Shown piece after piece: positions 55,479 to 64,000 of a stretch of DNA of 64,000 bases. Positions within the stretch are counted from its first letter, which is position 1, and each line of letters begins with the position of its first letter. This DNA comes from Achromobacter spanius. GTDB lineage: Bacteria > Pseudomonadota > Gammaproteobacteria > Burkholderiales > Burkholderiaceae_B. The DNA lies in NCBI RefSeq assembly GCF_002812705.1, contig NZ_CP025030.1:3720001-3784000 (forward strand), in the 5' to 3' direction. The position numbers and the translations under genes were made by a program. The notes beneath the pieces were generated by a model, which was given only the letters and a program-made list of their open reading frames with translations, had not been told where the DNA came from and ran no database searches.

Positions 55479-56300
55479 TTACACGGCGGGAATGACGATG
55501 GGCTCGGTGATGAAAGCGGGCGGTTGCGGCATGCCGGGCGACAGCGTCAGCACTTCATAGCCGGTATCGGTGACGCAGACGGCATGTTCCCACTGTGCCG
55601 ACAGGCTGTGGTCGCGGGTCACGACCGTCCAGCCATCGGCAAGCTGGCGAATTTCGCGGCGGCCGGCGTTGATCATGGGCTCAATGGTGAACAACATACC
55701 CGTCACCAATTTCACGCCCGTGCCGGGCTTGCCATAATGCAGCACCTGCGGGTCTTCATGGAAACGCTGGCCGATGCCGTGGCCGCAGAATTCGCGCACG
55801 ACCGAAAAGCCGTTGGATTCCGCATGCTTCTGGATGGCATTGCCCACGTCGCCCAGGGTGGCGCCGTTCTTGACCTGCTGGATTCCCTTCCACATGCACT
55901 CGAAGGTGATCTCGGTCAGGCGGCGCGACAAGATGGACTGTTCGCCCACGGCGTACATGCGGCTGGTGTCGCCAAACCAGCCGTCTTTAATGATGGTGAC
56001 GTCGATATTGAGCGAGTCCCCGTTTTTCAGCACCTTGTCGCCCGGAATGCCGTGGCAAACCTGATGGTTCACCGACGTACAGATGGCGCCGGTGAAGGGC
56101 GGGTAGCCGGGCGGGGCGTAGCCGACCGTGGCGGACTTGACCTTCAATTCGTCAGTCAGGTATTCCAGGCACAGGCGGTCCAGCTCGCCGGTGGTGACAC
56201 CCGGCTTCACGTAGGGAGTGATGAAATCGAGAACTTTGGCGGCGTCCTGGCAGGCGGCGCGCATCTTGGCCAGGTCGGCCGGATTGGTAATTGTGCCCAT
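55479..56300 (-). CDS. map: Methionine aminopeptidase
   Basis: 273 residues from the ATG at 56300 (MGTITNPADLAKMRAACQDA); longer frames run through its promoter. Metal ligands: Asp in LNIDVTIIKDGWFGDTSRMY (two), His in CGHGIGQRFHEDP, Glu in TIEPMI and Glu in QWEHAV. It removes the initiator methionine from new proteins. It is divergent from rpsB, the common arrangement. Confidence 0.96.
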   Translation of the reverse strand: MGTITNPADLAKMRAACQDAAKVLDFITPYVKPGVTTGELDRLCLEYLTDELKVKSATVGYAPPGYPPFTGAICTSVNHQVCHGIPGDKVLKNGDSLNIDVTIIKDGWFGDTSRMYAVGEQSILSRRLTEITFECMWKGIQQVKNGATLGDVGNAIQKHAESNGFSVVREFCGHGIGQRFHEDPQVLHYGKPGTGVKLVTGMLFTIEPMINAGRREIRQLADGWTVVTRDHSLSAQWEHAVCVTDTGYEVLTLSPGMPQPPAFITEPIVIPAV

Positions 56301-56351
56301 GGAGTAACTTGACGATCTCTCGCTTGAATGTCTGCTTGAAAGAATAGTAGA

Positions 56352-56357
56352 ATTATA
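56352..56357 (-). promoter_or_regulatory. Likely -10 element of the map promoter
   Basis: TATAAT on the minus strand, 52 bp upstream of the map start. No strong -35 is visible at 17 bp. The same stretch also has TTGAAT-N18-TAGAAT on the plus strand (56324-56353), so a divergent transcript is possible. Confidence 0.5.
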
Positions 56358-56375
56358 GGCTTCCCTAAAATTTTG

Positions 56376-56690
56376 GGGAGCAATCGGGTTACGGCAAGAG
56401 CCGATCCTGGCAGCGGTGGTTGAAAATGCACCGCATGAGTTTTGCCAGTCTCTTTGCCCCGAACGATCTTTCATGAGATCGGCAGCATGCCCTGAAGTTT
56501 CACCGCAAGCGAAGGTTGTGGAGCGAAATCGGGCAGGTCGCCAGGTACTGAAAGAGCGCAAGGTGCGGAAGGGGTCACGCAGAATTTATGTGGGTATTTG
56601 AGATCAGCAAACCCGGGGCACGGCGTGCTTGTAAGCCCGGTCATGTTTTTGAGCGGCGATGCAGGTTCGGTATGGGCGCCAGATTAAGTT
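56376..56690. other. map-rpsB spacer, left part: no gene recognised
   Basis: About 315 bp with no conserved coding sequence that I recognise. Open frames here are short, lack ribosome binding sites and overlap map's upstream region. It could be the leader or body of a transcript running right toward the hairpin at 56690. Confidence 0.4.
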
Positions 56691-56880
56691 CTTGAAAACC
56701 TTCGGGTTTTTTGAAGAAATGCCCTGGTGGTCTGATGCGCGGGACGGCGTCAAGCCTGAGCGCGAAGAGCTGGATTTCGCTGCCAACAAAACAAGTCCGG
56801 GTGCGCTGAACCCCGGAAACTTCCAGGAATCTCCTGGAGTGTCTGGCTCAGCGCCTGCTTGTGTAGAACAAGCATGAGCA
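56689..56880. other. Structured non-coding stretch with four hairpins in the map-rpsB spacer
   Basis: In order: TTCTT/AAGAA enclosing AAAACC-TTCG-GGTTTT-TT (56689-56720, terminator-like on both strands), CCGG/CCCGG around 56796-56816, TCCAGGA-ATC-TCCTGGA (about 56822-56838), and GCTTGT/ACAAGC (about 56859-56874). The clustering suggests a structured RNA or a series of terminators. No known RNA family is recognised. Two short open frames (56659-56877 plus, 56604-56894 minus) overlap it and look accidental. Confidence 0.4.
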
Positions 56881-56970
56881 AGTGTGCAGTGCAAGGTTCC
56901 TGTCGTGTCGGTCGTCTGGGTTTATCGCGGAAGCAGTAGTTTTATTGCGGCAGTGATCGGTCGGCCCGGT

Positions 56971-56976
56971 TAAAAT
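56971..56976 (+). promoter_or_regulatory. Likely -10 element of the rpsB promoter
   Basis: TAAAAT about 110 bp upstream of rpsB; the leader that follows has hairpins CCCGC-GTGTT-GCGGG (about 56987-57001) and CAGCC-AAA-GGCTG (about 57029-57041). In E. coli the rpsB leader is bound by ribosomal protein S2; a similar role here is inference. Confidence 0.5.
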
Positions 56977-57081
56977 TTTGTCCATCCCGCGTGTTGCGGG
57001 AAATCGCGCGTCTCACCACCCAGGGTGTCAGCCAAAGGCTGATGCAGGTGCGGCGCAAGAAATCAACCCTTGGAGAATTAC

Positions 57082-57831
57082 ATGTCTTTGATGCGCGAAA
57101 TGCTGGAAGCGGGTGTCCACTTTGGTCACCAAACCCGTTACTGGAACCCCAAGATGGCTCCGTACATCTTCGGTCACCGTAACAAGATTCACATTATCAA
57201 CCTGGAAAAGACGGTTGATAAGTACCAGGAAGCCACCAAGTTCGTGAAGCAGATCGCTGCTCGCGGCGGCAACATCCTGTTTGTCGGCACCAAGCGCGCT
57301 GCTCGCGAGCTGGTCGCCTCCGAAGCTGCCCGTTGCGGCATGCCCTTCGTCGACGCCCGCTGGCTCGGCGGCATGCTGACCAACTTCAAGACGGTCAAGA
57401 CCTCGGTCAAGCGCCTGAAGGACATGGAAGTCGTCGTTGCCGAAGGCGGCGCCGAGCGCATGATCAAGAAGGAAGGCCTGCTGTTCCAACGCGAACTGGA
57501 CAAGCTGAACAAGTCGATCGGCGGCATCAAGGACATGAACGGTCTGCCTGACGCCATGTTCGTCATCGACGTCGGCTACCACAAGATTGCCATCGCCGAA
57601 GCCAAGACGCTGGGTATCCCCGTGGTCGCCGTGGTTGACACCAACCACTCGCCCGACGGCATCGACTACGTCATCCCGGGTAACGATGACTCGGCCAAGG
57701 CCATCGCGCTGTACGCCAAGGGCATCGCCGACGCCGTGCTGGAAGGCCGCGAACAGAACATGAACGGTCTGGTCGAAGAGCTGGGTGAAGGTCAGGAAGA
57801 GTTCGTCGAAGTGCAGGACAACCAGGCCTAA
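57082..57831 (+). CDS. rpsB: Ribosomal protein S2
   Basis: 249 residues from the ATG at 57082 ([20 protein letters not shown]), preceded by TGGAGA. The motifs [20 protein letters not shown] and [20 protein letters not shown] are S2 signatures. It binds the small ribosomal subunit. The C-terminus is acidic. It is followed by tsf after a 181-bp GC-rich spacer with three hairpins. Confidence 0.98.
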   Translation: MSLMREMLEAGVHFGHQTRYWNPKMAPYIFGHRNKIHIINLEKTVDKYQEATKFVKQIAARGGNILFVGTKRAARELVASEAARCGMPFVDARWLGGMLTNFKTVKTSVKRLKDMEVVVAEGGAERMIKKEGLLFQRELDKLNKSIGGIKDMNGLPDAMFVIDVGYHKIAIAEAKTLGIPVVAVVDTNHSPDGIDYVIPGNDDSAKAIALYAKGIADAVLEGREQNMNGLVEELGEGQEEFVEVQDNQA

Positions 57832-57861
57832 GCCTGCTGTCATGTCCGGCGGTTAGTGTCC

Positions 57862-57986
57862 GGGAGCGGCTTTTGAAACAGAACCGCTCCCGCCTCGCCG
57901 GCACTGCGAAGGTGGGCTCCCATCTTCCTGGCCCGCCACTGGCGGGCGTCCCATCGAATCAAATCACTGCCCCGGCGAGCCGGGGC
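57862..57986 (+). other. rpsB-tsf spacer with three GC-rich hairpins
   Basis: GGGAGCGG/CCGCTCCC (57862-57891), GCCCGCC-ACT-GGCGGGC (57931-57947) and GCCCCGGC-GA-GCCGGGGC (57969-57986). None has a T-run. They may attenuate or process the rpsB-tsf transcript, adjusting EF-Ts relative to S2. Confidence 0.6.
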
Positions 57987-58012
57987 GTGTCTTAGCAAAA
58001 TTTGGAGCAAAC

Positions 58013-58891
58013 ATGGCTGAAATTACCGCTGCCCTGGTCAAGGAACTGCGCGAGAAGACCGACGCGCCCATGATGGAGTGCAAGAAGGCCTTGACGGAAG
58101 CCGAAGGCGACCTGGTTCGCGCCGAGGAAATCCTGCGCGTCAAGCTGGGCAACAAGGCCAGCAAGGCCGCTGCCCGCGTCACCGCCGAAGGCCTGATCGG
58201 TCTGTTCATCTCCGCCGATGCCAAGCAAGGCGCCGTCGTTGAAATCAACTGCGAAACCGACTTCGTCGCCAAGAACGACGACTTCGTCGGCTTCGTGAAC
58301 AAGCTGGCTGAACTGGTCGCCACGCAGAACCCGGCCGACGTCGCCGCTCTGTCGGCCCTGCCGTTCGGTGAAGGCACCGTTGAAACGACCCGTACCGCCC
58401 TGATCGGCAAGATCGGCGAAAACATCTCGATCCGCCGCTTCGAGCGCATCGAGACCCCGAACGCGCTGGCCAGCTACGTGCACGGCGGCAAGATCGGCGT
58501 GCTGGTGGAATACTCCGGCGCCGAGGAAGTGGGCAAGGACCTGGCGATGCACATCGCCGCCACCAAGCCCAAGGCCCTGAACGCCGACGGCGTGAACCCG
58601 GCCGATATCGCCGCCGAGCGTTCGGTTGCCGAGCAGAAGGCCGCCGAATCCGGCAAGCCGGCTGACATCGTCGCCAAGATGGTTGAAGGTTCGGTTGCCA
58701 AGTTCTTGAAGGAAGTGACCCTGCTGTCGCAACCTTTCGTCAAGAACGACAAGCACACGGTCGAACAGCACCTGAAGGCCAATGGCGCTTCGATCAGCAA
58801 GTTCGTGCTGTTTGTTGTCGGCGAAGGTATCGAGAAGAAGACCAGCGACTTTGCCGCTGAGGTTGCCGCTGCCGCCGCCGGCGCAGCCTAA
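58013..58891 (+). CDS. tsf: Elongation factor Ts
   Basis: 292 residues, normal. [20 protein letters not shown] and [20 protein letters not shown] are the N-terminal signatures, then [13 protein letters not shown] and [20 protein letters not shown]. It regenerates EF-Tu-GTP. It is followed by a strong terminator, so pyrH is probably read separately or by read-through. Confidence 0.98.
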   Translation: MAEITAALVKELREKTDAPMMECKKALTEAEGDLVRAEEILRVKLGNKASKAAARVTAEGLIGLFISADAKQGAVVEINCETDFVAKNDDFVGFVNKLAELVATQNPADVAALSALPFGEGTVETTRTALIGKIGENISIRRFERIETPNALASYVHGGKIGVLVEYSGAEEVGKDLAMHIAATKPKALNADGVNPADIAAERSVAEQKAAESGKPADIVAKMVEGSVAKFLKEVTLLSQPFVKNDKHTVEQHLKANGASISKFVLFVVGEGIEKKTSDFAAEVAAAAAGAA

Positions 58892-58908
58892 CCGTCAGGG
58901 GTAGTGCT

Positions 58909-59784
<876 letters not shown>

Positions 59785-59799
59785 AGAAAAGGAAATTCC

Positions 59800-60360
59800 A
59801 TGAGCGCAGCAGAAATCCGCAAATCCGCCGAAGCCAGGATGGCCAAGTCGCTTGATACGCTCAAGATCAACCTGGGCAAGATCCGGACGGGCCGCGCCCA
59901 CACCGGCATCCTGGACCACGTTCAGGTCGACTACTACGGTTCGCCCGTGCCGGTCGGTCAGGTCGCCAACGTCAACCTCGTGGACGCCCGCACCATCAGC
60001 GTGCAGCCCTACGAAAAGCAAATGGCCGGCCCGATTGAAAAGGCTATCCGTGAATCGGATCTGGGTCTGAACCCGATCTCGATGGGCGACACCATCCGCG
60101 TGCCGATGCCCGCCCTGACCGAAGAGCGCCGCCGCGACCTGACCAAGGTCGTGCGCAGCGAAGGCGAAGACGCCAAGATCGCCGTGCGCAACCTGCGCCG
60201 CGAAGCGAACGAAGCGTTGAAGAAGCTGGTCAAGGACAAGGAAATCTCCGAGGACGACGAGCGTCGCGCCCAGGACGATGTCCAAAAGCTGACCGATCGT
60301 GCCGTGACGGACATCGACAAGATGGTCGTCCAGAAAGAAGCAGAAATCATGACCGTATAA
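59800..60360 (+). CDS. frr: Ribosome recycling factor
   Basis: 186 residues, the family standard. [40 protein letters not shown] and [20 protein letters not shown] are signatures. It splits post-termination ribosomes with EF-G. The 177-bp gap to uppS holds no clear element. Confidence 0.97.
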   Translation: MSAAEIRKSAEARMAKSLDTLKINLGKIRTGRAHTGILDHVQVDYYGSPVPVGQVANVNLVDARTISVQPYEKQMAGPIEKAIRESDLGLNPISMGDTIRVPMPALTEERRRDLTKVVRSEGEDAKIAVRNLRREANEALKKLVKDKEISEDDERRAQDDVQKLTDRAVTDIDKMVVQKEAEIMTV

Positions 60361-60537
60361 TCCGTGATTGTTTCGGGGTAGACGGATAGCCCGTTTTCCC
60401 CGGCGTCAGGATTTTCTTGCCTATGCGCCGTCCTTACCATTGCCTCGCAGCACCACTATGCAGCAATGGAACGACGGCGCAGGTTTTTCTCCCGTATTTC
60501 TGATTTTCGCCGGCCTTCCGCGCGCAGTCCCACACCC

Positions 60538-61302
60538 ATGGCAACCAGTTCGACCCAGGCGGTTCCCGATACTCGCGACATACCCGAACACGTCGCCATC
60601 ATCATGGATGGCAACGGGCGATGGGCTACGCGGCGGCTGCTGCCTCGCACTGCCGGCCATGCCAAGGGCGTGCAGGCCGTGCGCCGCGTGGTCGAGGCCT
60701 GTGGGCGCGCCGGGGTGCGCTACCTGACGTTGTTCGCCTTCAGTTCCGAGAACTGGCGCCGGCCCGCCGAAGAGGTCTCGCTGTTGATGCGCCTGTTCGT
60801 GCAGGCGCTGGAGCGCGAAATCGGCAAGCTGGACGAACAGGGCGTGCGCTTGCATGTCATTGGAGACCTGAGCGCCTTCGAACCCCGCCTGCAAGAGCTG
60901 ATCATGGCCGCGCAGGCACGCACCGCGCACAACGACCGCCTGCATCTGACGGTTGCCGCCAACTACGGCGGACGCTGGGACATTCTTCAGGCCACCCGCG
61001 CGATGCTGGCCGCCGAACCCGAGCTTGCGTCCCACCCCGAACAAGTTAACGAAGAGCGCCTGGCCCGGCATCTGTCGATGTCGTGGGCGCCCGAACCCGA
61101 TCTGTTCATCCGCACCGGCGGTGAGCAGCGCATTTCCAATTTCCTGATCTGGCAGATGGCTTACGCGGAGTTCTACTTCACGGACCGCTATTGGCCGGAT
61201 TTTGGCGCCGCCGAGCTGCAAGCGGCTTTTGACTGGTATCGCACCCGCGAACGCCGCTTCGGCCGCACCAGCGCGCAAGTCAGCGAAAGCGGCGCGCAGT
61301 AA
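60538..61302 (+). CDS. uppS: Undecaprenyl diphosphate synthase
   Basis: 254 residues from the ATG at 60538 ([20 protein letters not shown]); the ATG at 60466 would add an unconserved basic segment. [20 protein letters not shown] carries the Asp that binds Mg and diphosphate, and SFSSENW-type [11 protein letters not shown] and [20 protein letters not shown] are conserved. It makes the C55 lipid carrier for cell-wall sugars. First of the envelope genes in this run. Confidence 0.96.
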   Translation: MATSSTQAVPDTRDIPEHVAIIMDGNGRWATRRLLPRTAGHAKGVQAVRRVVEACGRAGVRYLTLFAFSSENWRRPAEEVSLLMRLFVQALEREIGKLDEQGVRLHVIGDLSAFEPRLQELIMAAQARTAHNDRLHLTVAANYGGRWDILQATRAMLAAEPELASHPEQVNEERLARHLSMSWAPEPDLFIRTGGEQRISNFLIWQMAYAEFYFTDRYWPDFGAAELQAAFDWYRTRERRFGRTSAQVSESGAQ

Positions 61303-61354
61303 GCAGACGGCGACAAGCGCGTCTTTCCAGAGCAGCACACGAGGAGACCGTCAT

Positions 61355-62212
61355 ATGTTGGGCCAGCGTATCGTTACCGCCGTCATTCTGTTGGCCATTC
61401 TGGCCGCCGCGATGATCAGCGCCAACCCCTGGTGGTTCGTCGCCTTGCTGGCCTTGGCCGCCGCCTGCGCCAACTGGGAATGGCTGCGCCTGACGCTGCC
61501 CCAGCCCCCGTCCCCCCTGATTTCCATCGGCCTCGCCGTGCTGTTGTTCGGCGGCATGCTGGCGCTTGCCTCGGCCTGGCTTGCCGGTGGCGGCGCGGGT
61601 TGGCGCGATCCGGCCTGGGTGATGCGCTATGTGGTGCCCGCCGTCGCCGCCGTCTGGCTGTTCGGCGGGGTTACCGCCGTGGTTCGCGGCCGTTCCGATG
61701 CGCCGCCCGCCAGCCTGGGCTGGTCTGTCTTTTCCGTACCCGCCGCCTTTGCCGCCTGGGCCGTGCTGGCGCAGATGTTCGTGGCGCGCGGCGCGGGTTT
61801 TGTGGTGTCGCTGCTGGCGCTGGTCTGGGTGGCTGACATTGCCGCGTATTTCGCCGGACGCGCCTTCGGCAAGCGTAAGCTCGCCCCTAGGGTCAGTCCA
61901 GGCAAGACCATTGAAGGCGCCATCGCCGGTGTGCTGGGCGCGGTGGTCTGGATCGGGCTGTCCAGCCTGTGGGCCGGCTCATTCGGCTACGCGCTGGTGG
62001 AACGCTGGAGCTTCTGGCTGGCCCTGCCTATTGCCGCGCTGCTGGGCGTGGTGTCCATCGTGGGCGACCTGTTCGAATCGCTGCTCAAGCGCCGCGCGGG
62101 TCGCAAGGATTCCAGCACGCTGCTGCCCGGCCATGGTGGGGTGTATGACCGGATCGACGCGATTCTTCCCGTCGCGCCGTTTGCGCTAATTTTGTCTGGA
62201 GTGCTGTTTTGA
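61355..62212 (+). CDS. cdsA: Phosphatidate cytidylyltransferase
   Basis: 285 residues from the ATG at 61355 ([27 protein letters not shown] upstream). About eight hydrophobic segments. The family signature is [20 protein letters not shown], followed by GVYDRIDAI. It makes CDP-diacylglycerol for phospholipid synthesis in the inner membrane. Its stop overlaps the TTG start of dxr. Confidence 0.96.
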   Translation: MLGQRIVTAVILLAILAAAMISANPWWFVALLALAAACANWEWLRLTLPQPPSPLISIGLAVLLFGGMLALASAWLAGGGAGWRDPAWVMRYVVPAVAAVWLFGGVTAVVRGRSDAPPASLGWSVFSVPAAFAAWAVLAQMFVARGAGFVVSLLALVWVADIAAYFAGRAFGKRKLAPRVSPGKTIEGAIAGVLGAVVWIGLSSLWAGSFGYALVERWSFWLALPIAALLGVVSIVGDLFESLLKRRAGRKDSSTLLPGHGGVYDRIDAILPVAPFALILSGVLF

Positions 62213-63408
62213 CGGTTTTTCAACGCGTCGTCGTGCTCGGGTCGACCGGATCGATCGGTGAAAGCACGCTGGATGTGATTGCCCGCCACCCCGAACGCCT
62301 GGGGGTTTATGCGCTGTCCGCCCACAGCCGGATGGAGCGTCTGGCCGAGCAGGCCCTGGCCTGCCGCGCCGCCGTCGTGGTGGTGCCGGATGTGGCCGCC
62401 CGCAAGCGATTCATCGCAGCCTGGACGGGCGCGCAGCCCATGCCCGACATCCGGGTGGGCGCGCAGGCGCTGGCCGACACGGCGGCGGACCCGCAGTGCG
62501 ATTCGGTCATGGCGGCCATCGTGGGCGCGGCCGGCTTGCCCGCCGCGCTTGCGGCTGCCCGTAGCGGCAAACGTGTGTTGCTGGCCAACAAGGAAGCGCT
62601 GGTCGCCGCGGGCTCGCTCTTCATGCGGGCCGTGCGCGACAACGGCGCGGAACTGCTGCCGATCGATAGCGAACACAATGCCATTTTCCAGTGCCTGCCT
62701 CACGGCGGGCGGGCCCAGGCGCCTGATGCGCCCGCGCCGGGCGTACGCCGCCTGTTGCTGACGGCCTCCGGCGGCCCGTTCCGGGGGCGCGATCTCGAAG
62801 ACCTGCACGATGTGACCCCCGCCCAGGCCTGCGCCCACCCGAACTGGAGCATGGGCCGCAAGATCTCGGTGGACTCCGCGACCATGCTCAACAAGGGCCT
62901 GGAAGTGATCGAAGCGCATTGGCTGTTCGCCATGCCCGCCGACCGAATCGAAGTGGTGGTGCACCCGCAAAGCGTCGTGCATTCGATGGTTGAGTACGAC
63001 GATGGCTCCGTGCTGGCGCAGTTGGGCCAGCCCGACATGCGTACCCCCATTGCCTACGGGCTGGGCTTTCCCGAGCGCCTGGAAAGCGGCGTCGGGCCGC
63101 TGGACCTGACCCGCCTGGGCCGCCTGGATTTCGAAAAGCCTGATCTGGCCCGGTTCCCTTGCCTGGCCTTGTCTTTTGACGCCTTGCGCGCCGGGCAGGG
63201 CGCCTGCGTGGCGCTCAACGCGGCCAACGAAGTTGCCGTCGCGGCGTTTTTGGACGGCCGCCTTCCCTATACCTGGATCGCGCGAGTGATTGAAGCCACC
63301 CTGGAGTGGCAGGCAGGGCAAGCATCTGTTACGCTCAACAGTCTTGACGAGGTGCTGGCGCTGGACGCTGATGCGCGCACCTTCGCAGGAAACCTTGGGC
63401 TGGCCTGA
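62209..63408 (+). CDS. dxr: 1-deoxy-D-xylulose 5-phosphate reductoisomerase
   Basis: 399 residues from the TTG at 62209, overlapping the cdsA stop (TTGA). [20 protein letters not shown] is the NADPH-binding motif; [20 protein letters not shown] and [16 protein letters not shown] carry metal and substrate residues. It makes MEP in the non-mevalonate isoprenoid path that feeds UppS. Confidence 0.96.
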   Translation: MTVFQRVVVLGSTGSIGESTLDVIARHPERLGVYALSAHSRMERLAEQALACRAAVVVVPDVAARKRFIAAWTGAQPMPDIRVGAQALADTAADPQCDSVMAAIVGAAGLPAALAAARSGKRVLLANKEALVAAGSLFMRAVRDNGAELLPIDSEHNAIFQCLPHGGRAQAPDAPAPGVRRLLLTASGGPFRGRDLEDLHDVTPAQACAHPNWSMGRKISVDSATMLNKGLEVIEAHWLFAMPADRIEVVVHPQSVVHSMVEYDDGSVLAQLGQPDMRTPIAYGLGFPERLESGVGPLDLTRLGRLDFEKPDLARFPCLALSFDALRAGQGACVALNAANEVAVAAFLDGRLPYTWIARVIEATLEWQAGQASVTLNSLDEVLALDADARTFAGNLGLA

Positions 63409-63451
63409 CGGCTGGCCCCGCTTGCTTCTGATTCCCTAGATCCCGATCCCC

Positions 63452-64000
63452 ATGCTTTTCACCCTGCTGGCCTTTGCCGTAGCGCTTGGCTCACTGATCA
63501 CCTTCCATGAGCTGGGACACTATTGGGTGGCCCGCCTGTGCGGCGTGAAAGTGCTGCGGTTCTCGTTGGGGTTCGGCAAGGTCATCCTGCGCCGCACTGA
63601 CAAGCATGGCACCGAATGGGCGGTGTCCGCCTTGCCGCTGGGCGGCTACGTAAAGATGCAGGACGAAGCGCCCGCCGGCGCCACGCCGGCCGAGGCCGCC
63701 AGCGCGTTCAACAACAAGCCGGTTGGCCAGCGCATCGCCATCGTCGCGGCCGGCCCGCTATTCAACCTGATCCTTGCCGTCTTCCTTTATGCCGGGCTGA
63801 ACATGGCCGGCACGGACGAACCGCAGGCCATCATCGCCCAACCCACGGCGGAATCGCCTGCCGCGCAGGCCGGCCTGCTGGCCGGCGACCGCATCCTTGC
63901 CATCGATGGCCAAGAGGTCGCGTCGTGGTCGGATGCGCGCTGGCGCCTGATGGACGTCCTGTCCACCGGTGGCCGCGCGCTGGTTGAAGTCAGCACTCCG
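63452..64000 (+). CDS. rseP: RseP, site-2 intramembrane protease (3' end outside window)
   Basis: The first 183 codons are visible. LITFHELGHYWVARLCGVKV has the zinc-binding HELGH in the first membrane helix. WAVSALPLGGYVKMQDEAPA and QRIAIVAAGPLFNLILAVFL are typical, and a PDZ domain begins near residue 115. In the family it cuts RseA in the sigma-E stress response. It runs off the window. Confidence 0.96.
   Translation, partial: MLFTLLAFAVALGSLITFHELGHYWVARLCGVKVLRFSLGFGKVILRRTDKHGTEWAVSALPLGGYVKMQDEAPAGATPAEAASAFNNKPVGQRIAIVAAGPLFNLILAVFLYAGLNMAGTDEPQAIIAQPTAESPAAQAGLLAGDRILAIDGQEVASWSDARWRLMDVLSTGGRALVEVSTP

Noticed and set aside
56604..56894. Small genes in the map-rpsB spacer (minus 96 codons, plus 72 codons)
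   Set aside because: They overlap each other and the hairpins, have no ribosome binding site and show no family motif.
57862..57986. tRNA or other known RNA gene between rpsB and tsf
   Set aside because: The stems do not form a cloverleaf and no T-loop or CCA-type end is visible.

Overview
The window looks like a chromosomal segment of a GC-rich, motile betaproteobacterium of the Alcaligenaceae, closest in style to Achromobacter or Bordetella. This rests on gene content and order (an flg block, chemoreceptors and a fli block side by side, a Bug/TctC receptor next to CoA-metabolism genes, a pyrH-frr-uppS-cdsA-dxr-rseP operon) and on codon bias. No database search was possible. I see no tRNA, rRNA, prophage, insertion sequence or CRISPR array.

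Layout. 1-1130: the 3' end of an unrecognised gene, then an array of about 104-bp direct repeats built from a small palindromic element. 1131-13575: flgN, flgM and flgA leftward and flgB-flgL rightward (rod, hook, L and P rings, hook-filament junction). 13707-22121: two intact chemoreceptors ending in a CheR-type docking pentapeptide, a small lipoprotein, a third receptor broken by an exact 23-bp tandem duplication, a second palindromic-repeat site and a PAS-domain Aer receptor. 22236-33619: leftward fliF-G-H-I-J-K-L-M-N-O-P-Q-R (MS ring, switch, ATPase complex, export gate). 33940-34272: fliE, divergent from fliF. 34355-39618: leftward flaG and fliD-fliS-fliT, a second FliK-like gene, an FlhB-C-like gene and a ycgR brake gene. 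39756-44436: IclR regulator, acyl-CoA dehydrogenase, class III CoA-transferase, Bug receptor and cupin, a catabolic cassette. 44594-48837: folC, a SPOR protein, cvpA and purF. 48933-56300: D-lactate dehydrogenase, YgjP-like metalloprotease, dsbB, marC-type gene, glnD and map, all leftward. 57082-64000: rpsB, tsf, pyrH, frr, uppS, cdsA, dxr and the start of rseP, rightward.

Regulation that can be read directly: four sites fit the sigma-28 (FliA) pattern TAAA..-N11-GCCG.TA., before flgMN, flgKL, flaG and aer. This agrees with a late-gene class under FlgM control. A shared GGTT(T/A)TTTGGC-like motif sits in both divergent early/middle promoter regions (flgA/flgB and fliF/fliE). Flagellin (fliC) and flhA/flhB/flhDC are not in the window.

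Most of the window is conserved, well-known machinery, and I found no convincing undescribed multi-gene system. The points most worth a second look are the 23-bp duplication that switches off receptor 3, the near-identical signalling modules of the three receptors (a substrate for gene conversion), the palindromic repeat family with its 104-bp array, the accessory FliK-like/FlhB-C-like pair beside ycgR, and the structured, apparently non-coding map-rpsB spacer.
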